Below are positions 8,305 through 17,821 of a stretch of 64,000 nucleotides of DNA, in pieces. Under the pieces are notes generated by a model. The model was not told the origin of the DNA and did no database searches. It saw nothing but the letters and a program-made list of their open reading frames with translations. How positions within the stretch are numbered: position 1 is the stretch's first letter; each line of letters starts with the position of its first letter. The DNA comes from Mucilaginibacter sp. OK098 (lineage in GTDB: Bacteria; Bacteroidota; Bacteroidia; Sphingobacteriales; Sphingobacteriaceae), in NCBI RefSeq assembly GCF_900142915.1, contig NZ_FRCM01000002.1:558001-622000 (forward strand), written 5' to 3'. Both the position numbers and the translations under genes were made by a program.

Positions 8305-9639
8305 ATGCAGTTAAAAAAAAACGTTTTTTGTGCACTCGCAGCAGTATCCCTTTTGGGCTTACAGGCTAAAGCGCAAAAAGTAGAATTTACAGAATACGAT
8401 CTGCCTAATGGCTTGCATGTAGTTCTGCACAATGATAGTAAAGCGCCTGTGGTGGCTGTTACTGTTATGTATCATGTTGGATCAAAAAATGAGTCAGTGG
8501 GCCGCACAGGCTTCGCGCACTTTTTTGAACACCTGTTATTTGAAGGCAGCGAAAATATTAAGCGTGGCGAATTCATGAAGGTAGTATCGGCCAACGGCGG
8601 TCAGAATAATGCCAACACCACGCAGGACAGAACCTTTTATTACGAGGTATTCCCGTCAAACCAGCTGGAAACAGGCATGTGGTTGGAAAGTGAGCGCATG
8701 ATGCACCCGGTTATAAATGAAGTTGGCGTAAAAACCCAGAACGAAGTAGTAAAAGAAGAAAAGCGTCAAAGCCTTGATAATCGCCCTTACGGCAATTTAA
8801 TTACTTATATAAGCGAAGGCCTGTTCCCTACACACCCATATCACAATGGGGTAATTGGCTCAATGAAGGATCTGGATGCAGCTAAGCTGGATGAATTTAA
8901 AGAGTTTTTTAAAAAATACTATGTGCCTAACAATGCGGTATTAACCATTGCCGGTGATATTAATATTGATAAAACAAAAGAACTGGTTAAGGCTTATTTT
9001 GGCGATATTCCGCGTGGAGCAGATGTTGTTTACAAAAAAGTTGAAGAGGCCCCAATAACCAAACAGGTTACTGATACCGCCTATGATGCCAACATCCAGA
9101 TCCCTTTTATGATCGAAGCTTACCGTGTACCTGGTCGTGATAGCCATGATTCAAAAGTAATGCAGATGATCTCGTCTGTACTTTCAGGCGGTGCAAGCTC
9201 AAGGATGTACAAAAAAATGGTTGATGAGAAAAAGAATGCCTTACAGGTGGTTGCTTTTAACTATGCACTTGAAGATTACGGCATGTATATTCTTGGCGCG
9301 CTGCCAAACGGCGGAGCCGACCCGGCAAGCTTACTGCCAGACATGGATGAGGAAATTAAAAAGCTGCAAACCGACCTGATAAGTCCTGAAGAATATCAGA
9401 AATTACAAAACCAGTTTGAAAACAACTTTGTGAGCGCCAATACGCAAATGAGAGGCCTTGCCGAAAACCTGAGCAACGGATATACTTTTTACCATAAAGA
9501 TACCGGCCACGTTAATGAGGAATTAAGAGAAATAAGGTCGATAAGCAGGGAAGAGATAAGGGATGCGGCAAAGAAGTACCTTAATCCTAACCAGCGCCTG
9601 GTATTGTATTATTTGCCCGGAAAAGGTAAAGCTCAATAA
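8305..9639 (+). CDS. M16 family zinc metallopeptidase, catalytic subunit
   Basis: Secreted or periplasmic insulinase-type peptidase of 444 residues. A signal peptide is visible (cleavage likely after QAKA, residue 23). The inverted zinc motif HxxEH is intact as H72-F-F-E75-H76, and the third ligand is expected at E151 or E152 in EVVKEEKRQ, about 75 residues later as in the family. It is followed 24 bp downstream by a second M16 gene that lacks the zinc motif, the arrangement of heterodimeric M16B peptidases such as mitochondrial processing peptidase. Likely role is turnover of peptides in the cell envelope; the substrate is unknown. Confidence 0.92.
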   Translation: MQLKKNVFCALAAVSLLGLQAKAQKVEFTEYDLPNGLHVVLHNDSKAPVVAVTVMYHVGSKNESVGRTGFAHFFEHLLFEGSENIKRGEFMKVVSANGGQNNANTTQDRTFYYEVFPSNQLETGMWLESERMMHPVINEVGVKTQNEVVKEEKRQSLDNRPYGNLITYISEGLFPTHPYHNGVIGSMKDLDAAKLDEFKEFFKKYYVPNNAVLTIAGDINIDKTKELVKAYFGDIPRGADVVYKKVEEAPITKQVTDTAYDANIQIPFMIEAYRVPGRDSHDSKVMQMISSVLSGGASSRMYKKMVDEKKNALQVVAFNYALEDYGMYILGALPNGGADPASLLPDMDEEIKKLQTDLISPEEYQKLQNQFENNFVSANTQMRGLAENLSNGYTFYHKDTGHVNEELREIRSISREEIRDAAKKYLNPNQRLVLYYLPGKGKAQ

Positions 9640-9663
9640 TTAATTTATAGCACGAAAAAGATC

Positions 9664-11751
9664 ATGAAGAAATATATAATGATAGCTGCCGGAGTATTAT
9701 TAATGCAATATGCGCAGGCACAAACACCAATTGACCGTACCAAACAACCTAAACCAGGCCCGGCGCCCGTTTTAACTATTAAAGATCCGGTAAAATACAT
9801 ATTGCCAAACGGCATTACGCTTTTGGTTGTTGAAAATCATAGTTTGCCAAAGGTATCAGCCAGTTATTTGATTGATGCCGGCCCGATAACTGAAGGCAGC
9901 AAGGCAGGTGTGATGAGCCTGATGGGCCAGATGCTGAACGAAGGCACCAAAACAATGCCTAAAGCAGTATTTGATGAGTCGGTTGAAAAGCTGGGCGCAG
10001 ATGTGGGCCTAAGCTCTGCAGGCGGATCTGCATCTGCATTAACCCGTTATTTTAAAGATGCATTTACCCTTATGGGCATCGCCCTAAAAGAACCTGCATT
10101 TACACAGGAATCTTTCGATAAATTAAAAAGCCAGACAATTACCGGCTTAAAATCAAATGCAAAAAGTGCAAAAGCCATTGCTGGCAGGGTTGATAATGCA
10201 CTTGCTTATGGCAAAACACACCCTAACGGCGAATTTGAAACCGAAGAAGGCATCCAGGCACTTACCCTGCAGGATGTTAAAGAGGCTTACAGCAAGTACA
10301 TTACACCGTCAAGGGGATATTTAACCATTATTGGCGATATTAAGCCTGCTGAAGCTAAAGCTTTGGCTACCGAAGTATTGGGCAACTGGAAAGGTGTAAC
10401 GCTTACTTTACCTAAGCTAACAGAAGTAGCTAACCCGGCCAAAACTGAAATTGACGTGATTGATGTGCCAAGCGCCGTACAATCAGAGATCAACGTGATT
10501 AACCTGGTTGATCTCAAGAAAAATAACCCTGACTATTTCCCGGCTATACTGGCCAGCTACATTTTAGGCGGCGGTGCAGACAGTCGCTTGTTTATGAGCC
10601 TACGCGAAAAGTATAAGTTTACTTACGGCGCTTATTCGCAACTAGCTTCTGGAAGGTACCAGGAAACATTTGATGCTTCAGGCGCCGTAAGGAACGCCAA
10701 AGTTGACAGTGCCGTTACCGTATTTTTAAGCGAGATAAAACGCATCCGTACTGAAAAGGTATCGGACGAAGAACTGAGTACAGCCAAAGCATTATACAAT
10801 GGCTCGTTTGCCCTTGGTTTGGAAGATCCGGCACGCATGGCAACATTTGCCAGCAATATCCTCATTAACGATTTACCCGCAGATTTTTACAAAACTTACC
10901 TGCAAAAAGTAAATGCGGTAACCGCTGATGATATTTTGCGTGTGGCCCAAAAATATTTCAATTACGATAATACCCGTGTAGTGGTAGTTGGCGGAGCTGC
11001 CCAGATGCTTGACGGGCTTAAGAAAAGCGGCTATCCTGTTAAGTTATATGATAAATATGCTAACCCAGTAACAGAAGGCGCGCAAACTGCCGCAGTGCCT
11101 GATGTAAAGGCCGCTGATATAATTAAAGCTTATATTAACGCCGTTGGCGGGGCCGATGAATTGAAAAAAGTAACCTCATGCGTTACTACCATGGACATGA
11201 GCATGCAGGGCATGAAGTTAAGTGTATTGCAAAAGAAAATGGCGCCAAACAAAGAAACCATGTCTGTTAGCATGGGTGGCAACACGGTTATGAAAGAAGC
11301 ATTTGATGGCGAGAAAGGCTACCAGCAACAAATGGGTAACAAAAAAGATATGACAGTTGATGAAGTTTCTCAAAAGAAAGTGTTTACCTCATTAACTGAG
11401 CAGCTTGATTACTTAAGCAATCCGGCATTTAAGCTGGCAGTAAAAGGTATCCAGAAAATAAACGGTGCTGATGCTTACCAGGTTAGCGTTACCGACCCAA
11501 CCGGCAAAACATCAACCGAATATTATGATGTTAAAAGCAAACTGCTGGTGAAAAACGAAAGCACTACGGTAACTAACAATGTAAGCGTAAATGCTACGGT
11601 TGATTTTGCCGATTACCGCAAAGTTGGTAATGTAATGTTCCCGTACAAACAAACTATCACTCAGTCTGCCGGTGGTCAGGATCAAACTTTTGAGATGACC
11701 GTTACAGATGTAAAAATAAATACGGGCGTAACTGCTGACGATTTTAAATAG
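9664..11751 (+). CDS. M16 family non-catalytic subunit fused to a LolA-like C-terminal domain
   Basis: Partner of the upstream M16 peptidase. The 695 residues start with a signal peptide (cleavage near AQAQ, residue 20) and two M16 half-domains (about 45-465). Where HxxEH should be, the sequence reads SLMGQMLNEG, so this subunit cannot bind catalytic zinc. The substrate-side element RLFMSLREKYKFTYG of the C-terminal half is kept. The last 200 or so residues form an additional beta-rich domain (about 485-695) resembling LolA/outer-membrane-lipoprotein-sorting folds, with VDFADYRKVGNVMFPYK. The fusion suggests attachment to lipid or lipoprotein substrates; this is inference. A terminator follows at 11806. 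Confidence 0.87.
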   Translation: MKKYIMIAAGVLLMQYAQAQTPIDRTKQPKPGPAPVLTIKDPVKYILPNGITLLVVENHSLPKVSASYLIDAGPITEGSKAGVMSLMGQMLNEGTKTMPKAVFDESVEKLGADVGLSSAGGSASALTRYFKDAFTLMGIALKEPAFTQESFDKLKSQTITGLKSNAKSAKAIAGRVDNALAYGKTHPNGEFETEEGIQALTLQDVKEAYSKYITPSRGYLTIIGDIKPAEAKALATEVLGNWKGVTLTLPKLTEVANPAKTEIDVIDVPSAVQSEINVINLVDLKKNNPDYFPAILASYILGGGADSRLFMSLREKYKFTYGAYSQLASGRYQETFDASGAVRNAKVDSAVTVFLSEIKRIRTEKVSDEELSTAKALYNGSFALGLEDPARMATFASNILINDLPADFYKTYLQKVNAVTADDILRVAQKYFNYDNTRVVVVGGAAQMLDGLKKSGYPVKLYDKYANPVTEGAQTAAVPDVKAADIIKAYINAVGGADELKKVTSCVTTMDMSMQGMKLSVLQKKMAPNKETMSVSMGGNTVMKEAFDGEKGYQQQMGNKKDMTVDEVSQKKVFTSLTEQLDYLSNPAFKLAVKGIQKINGADAYQVSVTDPTGKTSTEYYDVKSKLLVKNESTTVTNNVSVNATVDFADYRKVGNVMFPYKQTITQSAGGQDQTFEMTVTDVKINTGVTADDFK

Positions 11752-11805
11752 ATCTATCCAGCGCAGGAACCTTTATGAGATGCCCTGCCAAAACAGAAAT
11801 TATTG

Positions 11806-11836
11806 AAAGAGCTTGCCGCTGGCAGGCTCTTTTTTT
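11806..11836 (+). terminator. Rho-independent terminator after the M16 pair
   Basis: A 12-bp stem (one G-T pair) pairs AAAGAGCTTGCC with GGCAGGCTCTTT around a 3-base GCT loop, followed by a T run. It lies 55 bp after the M16 stop codon. Confidence 0.85.
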
Positions 11837-11886
11837 ATGAAATAAATACTACCTTAGAACAACTATAACCGAAAAAATCACCAAAA

Positions 11887-13074
11887 ATGAAAGAAATAAA
11901 AAGAAGGAACTTCCTGAAACTTTCAGGCCTTTCACTACTCCCCGCTTTGTTGCCACCTCTTGCTTCAAATGCGCATTCAGCTACGGTAAAAAATGATGTC
12001 CCCACAAACACTTACATTTCTTTTACTGATGACGGAGTGCACTATGCCCCGGCTGATTATGTAGCAAAGTTGCAGGAGATCAACCAAAAAGACCCCATTA
12101 AAGCTGACGTATATGGACAAGGCGGAGCGCTTGCAAGGCTTACCAAACGATTTGCAGAAATTACCGGTAAAGAGGCTGCTACATATATGCCTACCGGTAC
12201 CATGGCCAATCAACTGGCCATATCGGTGCTAAGCGGCGAAAACACCAAGATATTTGTGCAGGATACAAGTCACATTTACCGCGACGAGGCCGATGCAGCA
12301 CAATCTGTTTTCAGTAAAAGATTGATGCCATTGGCCCCGGGCGCAGCCTATTTCACGCTGGAAGACCTTAAAGCAGGTATCAACTATGTTAACGATGGCG
12401 AGGTTTTTAAAAGCGGCATTGGCGCGGTAGCTATTGAAAATCCGGTACGGCGTTGTGATGGCCAGCAGGTGCCGATAGAAGAGATCAGGAAGATCTCGGC
12501 CTTTTGTCGCAGTAATGGCTACAAGCTTCACATGGATGGCGCGCGAATTTACCTGGCCGCAATGATTAGTGGTGTTTCTATTGCCGAATACGCTTCAAAT
12601 TTCGATACGGTTTATATCTCCCTCTATAAATACCTCGGTGCTGATGGAGGCGCAATACTTTGTGGCGATAAGGCGGTGATTGATAAAATGGAACATTTGA
12701 TAAAGATCCACGGTGGCACTATTTATAGTAACTGGAGCAAGGCTGCAATGGCACTGTATCACCTTGACGGACTGGAAGACCGCCTTAAGAAAACCGCAGC
12801 GCAGGCAACTGATCTTTTTGAAAAGCTGAACAAATTGCCCGGCATCAGCATTAACCCTATAAAAAACGGCTCAAATATTTTTGACTTTAAGTTAGCGGCA
12901 GGTACCGATATTAAAAAGTTCCGCCAGGCATTGTATGAAAAACACAAGGTGATGGTAAGAAACGCTAACCACGACGGCATTATCAAGCTGCAAATAAATG
13001 AAACGCTGCTTAAAACGGATAATCAATCGTTAGTAGCAGCTTTTACCGATGCGCTTGCTGTGGCAAAAGCATAA
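11887..13074 (+). CDS. Threonine aldolase-type PLP lyase with Tat signal peptide
   Basis: Fold-type I PLP enzyme of the beta-eliminating lyase/threonine aldolase family, which cleaves L-threonine or L-allo-threonine (or related beta-hydroxy amino acids) to glycine and an aldehyde. The 395 residues include the family core: PTGTMANQLAI, HMDGARI with the cofactor-binding Asp, and the Schiff-base lysine K248 in YISLYKYLGADGGA. Unusually, the N-terminus is a twin-arginine signal: K5-R6-R7-N-F-L-K11 followed by a hydrophobic stretch and an Ala-rich cleavage region (about residue 31). Export of a folded PLP enzyme fits the Tat route. Typical cytoplasmic threonine aldolases start about 45 residues later. 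The in vivo substrate is unknown. Confidence 0.85.
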   Translation: MKEIKRRNFLKLSGLSLLPALLPPLASNAHSATVKNDVPTNTYISFTDDGVHYAPADYVAKLQEINQKDPIKADVYGQGGALARLTKRFAEITGKEAATYMPTGTMANQLAISVLSGENTKIFVQDTSHIYRDEADAAQSVFSKRLMPLAPGAAYFTLEDLKAGINYVNDGEVFKSGIGAVAIENPVRRCDGQQVPIEEIRKISAFCRSNGYKLHMDGARIYLAAMISGVSIAEYASNFDTVYISLYKYLGADGGAILCGDKAVIDKMEHLIKIHGGTIYSNWSKAAMALYHLDGLEDRLKKTAAQATDLFEKLNKLPGISINPIKNGSNIFDFKLAAGTDIKKFRQALYEKHKVMVRNANHDGIIKLQINETLLKTDNQSLVAAFTDALAVAKA

Positions 13075-13075
13075 A

Positions 13076-13273
13076 GAGGCTATATCAAAAGATTTAAATC
13101 TAAAAAACACTCAAAATAATATTTGGTCTCTGTGATCTCCCTGTCTTCTTTGTGATCACTGCGGTAAAAATTAACCGCAAAGTACGCGAAGAAAACACAG
13201 AGCAGCACAGAGTTTTTTATTGCCCAAAATTTCCTATTGCTCGGCATCTTAAAATTTCACTTTTGATACAGCG
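13076..13273 (+). repeat. About 200-bp dispersed intergenic repeat, copy 2
   Basis: Inverted relative to copy 1 (4742-4940). It spans almost the whole gap between two convergent genes, from one base after the aldolase stop to the base before the propeller gene stop. It contains CACAGAG-type units (13191-13212). Confidence 0.75.
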
Positions 13274-14608
13274 TTACTTTAACCCCAATGCATACAAATA
13301 CCCATCGGCACTGCCAAAATAAATTATGCCATTGCTGATAACCGGGGATGAAACTATTGGTCCAAGCGTATACAATTGATCCATAACTTTTACTGAGGTG
13401 GAATAAAGCTCGTTATCCTGTCCTGTTGAAATGTAGCCGTAATCAAGGGTGTCTTTCTTTAATAGTTTTGCAGCATTCTTATTCCTTCCGTCTGTAGTAA
13501 AATAACCGTTTGGCTTACCTGTTTTAAGGTTGATAGCCGAAAGCTTCCCCGTAAAATCACCAAAGTAAGCCGTACTTCCGGCTATTGCAGGTGAGGAATA
13601 AAGATAGCCATTACCTTTATAGTTAAATTTCCGTTTCCCTGTTTTGGCATCTAAAGCTGCAAAAATATAAGTATCAGATGTTGAAGTATAAACTACGCCA
13701 TTTTGTATGGCAGGTGTTGTTAGAATCCATGAACCATTGGCGCTATATTTCCAAACCATTTTACCGGTGTTAGCATTAAGCGCATATAAATAACTATCCC
13801 TTGCCCCAAAGTAAACCATACCATTACTGCAAGCGGCTGAGCCCTGGATGCCTTCCAGTAAATGCACAACAGGCTGGTCACCTGTTTTAAACTTCCAAAG
13901 CTGTCGGCCGGTGTTTGCATCAAGTGCATAAAAATAGGTATCCCAGCTGCCAAAATACAGCTTACCGCTATACAAAGACGGTGTGGTATGGATAAGTCCT
14001 TTTGTTTTAAAAGTCCATTTTAGTTTACCGGTAGCCGCGTTTAATGCATACATATTACCATCGCTGCTGCCGAAATATACAGTTGTATTATCGTTATTAA
14101 ATACTGGCGACGAGAGAAAAAAATCATACAGATCATTCATATACTGATCATGCGGTTTCATCGTCCATAAGCTTTTAGCACCAACAAGTTTCTCGCCAAC
14201 GGTTTTAAATTTCCATATTAAAGTTCCTGTTTTAGCATTAAGCGCATAATAATAGCCATCAAAGCTGCCAAAGCATACAGTGTTGCCATTTACTGCGGGT
14301 GAGGAATGAACCGCCCCACCTGTCGTAAATTTCCAGATCTGCTTGCCTGTTTTTACATCAATGGCATAAAGATTATGGTCGGCACTGCCAATGTAGACTA
14401 TACTGTTTGAGATAGCCGGGGATGAAAATATTTTACCCTGTGATTTGAATTTCCATTTTAAGCTTCCAATTGTGTTATAACTTTCAGCAGGATAAACACC
14501 GGTATGCGCTGCGCCACCATGAAAAACTGAGGTAACTGAATTTGAATTGCTTTGGCCGAATGCAATATTCATCCAGCAAAAAATAAAAACCAAAAGGTAT
14601 TTAGGCAT
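13274..14608 (-). CDS. Secreted PQQ-like beta-propeller repeat protein
   Basis: Exported eight-bladed-propeller type protein of 444 residues. The signal peptide ends near FGQS (residue 18-20). About eight repeats follow of the pattern YALDAxTGKxxWKFKT / SSPAVxxGxVYFGSxDG, the blade motif of BamB and quinoprotein dehydrogenases. The repeats are unusually regular. No dehydrogenase catalytic Asp/Cys-Cys or transmembrane domain is seen, so a PQQ enzyme role is unlikely; a scaffold or binding role is more likely. The gene is alone on its strand, with its 5' side facing the 96-bp tandem array. BamB itself is a lipoprotein of slightly shorter length, and no lipobox is seen here. Confidence 0.8.
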   Translation of the reverse strand: MPKYLLVFIFCWMNIAFGQSNSNSVTSVFHGGAAHTGVYPAESYNTIGSLKWKFKSQGKIFSSPAISNSIVYIGSADHNLYAIDVKTGKQIWKFTTGGAVHSSPAVNGNTVCFGSFDGYYYALNAKTGTLIWKFKTVGEKLVGAKSLWTMKPHDQYMNDLYDFFLSSPVFNNDNTTVYFGSSDGNMYALNAATGKLKWTFKTKGLIHTTPSLYSGKLYFGSWDTYFYALDANTGRQLWKFKTGDQPVVHLLEGIQGSAACSNGMVYFGARDSYLYALNANTGKMVWKYSANGSWILTTPAIQNGVVYTSTSDTYIFAALDAKTGKRKFNYKGNGYLYSSPAIAGSTAYFGDFTGKLSAINLKTGKPNGYFTTDGRNKNAAKLLKKDTLDYGYISTGQDNELYSTSVKVMDQLYTLGPIVSSPVISNGIIYFGSADGYLYALGLK

Positions 14609-15228
14609 TAATTTAGGGATAAGTGGTTGATTATAAATGCGGGGCAGGCAAATATGGTAAAAAATGCGGATTAACTTTGCAAAGTTTTAGCGCTCGCAAC
14701 GTAATCCTCATGTACCGTCAATTCAAAGGTGCGTGTTTACGTTCTTTCTGCCAATTAATTTAACATTCGATATAAGGGTTAGTAGTATAACATTTGATTA
14801 TCAGCGTTTTACAATTATTTATCCACCTACAAAAGTGAAACACTCTTATAATCAGCATGTTTCACAGCGTTCCGGGTGTTCCATGTGCAAAAATGGAACG
14901 CTTTTTACTATTATTCACCCACCGATAAAAGTGTAATACTCTTATAATCAGCATGTTTTACAGCGTTCCGGGTGTTCCATGTGCAAAAATGGAACGCTTT
15001 TTACAATTATTCGCCCACCGACAAAAGTGTAATGCTCTTATAATCAGCATGTTTCACAGCGTCCCAGGCGTTCCATGTGCAAAAATGGAACGCTTTTTAT
15101 AATTATTCGCCCACCGACAAAAGTATAATACTCTTATAATCAACATGTTTCATAGCGTTCCGGGTGTTCCGCGTAAAAAAATGGAACGCTGGAACGCTTG
15201 TCTCGACGGTATTTGAAAAGAGACTTCT
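14609..15228. other. 620-bp gene-free stretch containing a tandem array
   Basis: No coding region is supported; the short frames here follow the repeat. The stretch contains a TAACTTTG box on the + strand (14672-14679), a spacer, and the 4 x 96-bp array (14804-15187). Both flanking genes are on the minus strand. Confidence 0.75.
14804..15187 (+). repeat. Tandem array of four 96-bp units with terminator-like hairpins
   Basis: Units start at 14804, 14900, 14996 and 15092, with no length variation and only scattered substitutions. Each contains AGCGTTCC, then GTTCCAT, an A-rich loop and ATGGAACGCT. Two alternative stems therefore compete for the same 3' arm. The first three hairpins are followed by TTTTT on the + strand. 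In unit 4 the downstream T run is lost (GGAACGCTGGAACGCTTG). Confidence 0.9.
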
Positions 15229-16038
15229 TTACTGCTTCTTCCCGTTCTCTACGCTTTTAATTTCCTCCTTACGGTCTTTTTTAAAGTCAAAACTATTAAA
15301 ATCAGGTGTTTGCGGTAGTTGCATGGTATAGCTGTCGAGGATATCAACTTCAATAGTTATATCATCCGTCAATAAATCAATTATATGCCCACCGGAAGTT
15401 TTATCCACAGATAAAAAATGAAAATGATAGCCGCTGATATGCGGGCCTTCCATAAATACGGGTAATTTATAACCTACCAGGTCGCCTTTTATGGTGTTAA
15501 ACTCAAAAAAGTGTTGCCTGTCAAGCATAGCGGCAAGCGGCAAATATGGTTTCTGCTGCACCGGCGGAAATGCCCTTGTTTTTACATATTTAAAATTGCC
15601 GTTAATATGGATGGCGTAGATCCCGTTTTGATTGGTAAGCACACTATCAAGGTATTTAAAGAGCGTGGCCTTGTTCAATCCTTTTCCCGGCTTATAAACT
15701 TTGGCGGCATGAAAAAAGCACACCACGGCATAAGGCGTTTTATCGGCATCGCTTACCGGGATTGTTTTACCCGTATATTGTGTTTTGTAAAATTTGCCAT
15801 TCAGCATAATCAGCTCCCCATCAAGCAAGGCTGGTGCGCCCAGGCCAAAATCACCATGCTGGTGCAGACTTTTGTATGGGTACCAGGCATCGTACAAACC
15901 GCCAATAAATGCTGAGGCATAGCCGGCACTGTATAAATTGCTACCACTAGTTATGTTCTTTTGCTGCGCGATACCGCTGAAATTCAAACTAAAAACGAAT
16001 AGAATAGCTGTATAAAAATATTTAATGGTTGATCTCAT
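15229..16038 (-). CDS. budA: Alpha-acetolactate decarboxylase, with signal peptide
   Basis: Converts (S)-2-acetolactate to (R)-acetoin. The 269 residues match the family after removal of a signal peptide (cleavage near SGIAQQ, residue 26). Zinc ligands are visible with exact family spacing: H205 and H207 in HFHFLS and H218 in GGH. E75 in DGE and the Arg in KTRAF (R155) fit the other active-site positions. Most characterised enzymes are cytoplasmic; an N-terminal signal means this one would act in the periplasm or outside. No acetolactate synthase or acetoin dehydrogenase gene is nearby. It is divergent from the DsbA-like gene and its 3' end faces the tandem array. Confidence 0.9.
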   Translation of the reverse strand: MRSTIKYFYTAILFVFSLNFSGIAQQKNITSGSNLYSAGYASAFIGGLYDAWYPYKSLHQHGDFGLGAPALLDGELIMLNGKFYKTQYTGKTIPVSDADKTPYAVVCFFHAAKVYKPGKGLNKATLFKYLDSVLTNQNGIYAIHINGNFKYVKTRAFPPVQQKPYLPLAAMLDRQHFFEFNTIKGDLVGYKLPVFMEGPHISGYHFHFLSVDKTSGGHIIDLLTDDITIEVDILDSYTMQLPQTPDFNSFDFKKDRKEEIKSVENGKKQ

Positions 16039-16099
16039 AGTTGACGTTAATGATGATAAAGTTTTACTTTCCTCTTACGGTGATGTTAATATATGGATT

Positions 16100-16107
16100 T
16101 AACTTTG
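16100..16107 (+). promoter_or_regulatory. Probable -7 box of the DsbA-like gene
   Basis: TAACTTTG matches the Bacteroidota TAnnTTTG -7 consensus and lies 20 bp before the ATG. No convincing -33 TTTG is seen. Confidence 0.4.
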
Positions 16108-16126
16108 CTTAATTAAAGTCAAAGAT

Positions 16127-16834
16127 ATGAAAGTTGAAATATGGAGCGATGTAATGTGCCCTTTTTGTTATATAGGCAAACGCAGGTTTGAAGATGCTTT
16201 GCAACATTTTGAGCACAAAGACAAAATTGAAATAGAGTGGAAAAGCTTTCAGCTAAATCCCGACCTGGAAACAGATCCAACTACTAATATTGATCAATAC
16301 CTTGCTGATAAAAAGGGCTGGACAATTGACCATGCCCAACAGATGAACGCTCACGTAACCCAAATGGCTGCCGAAGCCGGTTTAACCTATAACCTTGATA
16401 AAGCAGTTGTTGCCAATAGCTTTAAGGCACACAGGTTTAGTCACCTTGCTAAAAAGCATGGTTTAGGCGTTGAAGCGGAAGAGCAATTATTTAAAGCTTA
16501 TTTTACCGATAGCAAAAACATTGACGACAACGAAACATTGATTGCATTAGGTAAGCAAATAGGCCTTGATGCTACCGAAATAAAACAGGTTTTGGAGAGT
16601 GACGCTTATGCCGATGATGTTAAACATGACATTGATACCGCACAGTATCTTGGCATACAGGGCGTACCATTTTTTGTATTGAATAATAAATACGCAGTAT
16701 CAGGTGCGCAGGCCGTCCCTGTATTTGAGCAAACGCTGCAGAAAGCATTTGGCGAGTGGCAGATAGAAAATTCAAAACCCAAATTAGAAATTATTGAGGG
16801 CGAATCATGCAGTCCCGATGGTGACTGTGGCTAA
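16127..16834 (+). CDS. DsbA-family (FrnE-like) oxidoreductase
   Basis: Thioredoxin-fold protein of 235 residues with an inserted helical domain. The active-site motif is C11-P-F-C14 in DVMCPFCYIGKRRFEDAL, typical of the FrnE/2-hydroxychromene-2-carboxylate isomerase-like branch that keeps two cysteines. The cis-proline side of the fold is GIQGVPFFVLNNKYAVSGAQ. There is no signal peptide, so it should act in the cytoplasm as a disulfide isomerase or redox protein, as proposed for FrnE. A C-terminal pair of Cys (CSPDGDC) could be a second redox or metal site. It has its own promoter-like box and stands alone. Confidence 0.87.
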   Translation: MKVEIWSDVMCPFCYIGKRRFEDALQHFEHKDKIEIEWKSFQLNPDLETDPTTNIDQYLADKKGWTIDHAQQMNAHVTQMAAEAGLTYNLDKAVVANSFKAHRFSHLAKKHGLGVEAEEQLFKAYFTDSKNIDDNETLIALGKQIGLDATEIKQVLESDAYADDVKHDIDTAQYLGIQGVPFFVLNNKYAVSGAQAVPVFEQTLQKAFGEWQIENSKPKLEIIEGESCSPDGDCG

Positions 16835-16953
16835 TTTGCAGGAATCAAAAAAATTAGCTCCACTTTTGTAACTTAACACAGACGAATTACGTATGCGCTG
16901 TGGATAACTTATCCTATAAATTATTTATTCACATGCATTTAACCGGCAGATAA

Positions 16954-17691
<738 letters not shown>

Positions 17692-17821
17692 TTTTATAAA
17701 GCTATAACTACATTGATATCTAATCTATTAGTAAAGATTAAAACTACCCTTCCAACTTTACTGAAAATCAGTTACATTTGCGTTAAAATACAAAGTGTAA
17801 ATAATACACTAACATATTGCA

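Noticed and set aside
14733..15187. CRISPR array or coding frame in the 96-bp repeats
   Set aside because: Units are contiguous and near-identical without unique spacers, no cas genes exist in the window, and the short frames follow the repeat with unrelated starts.
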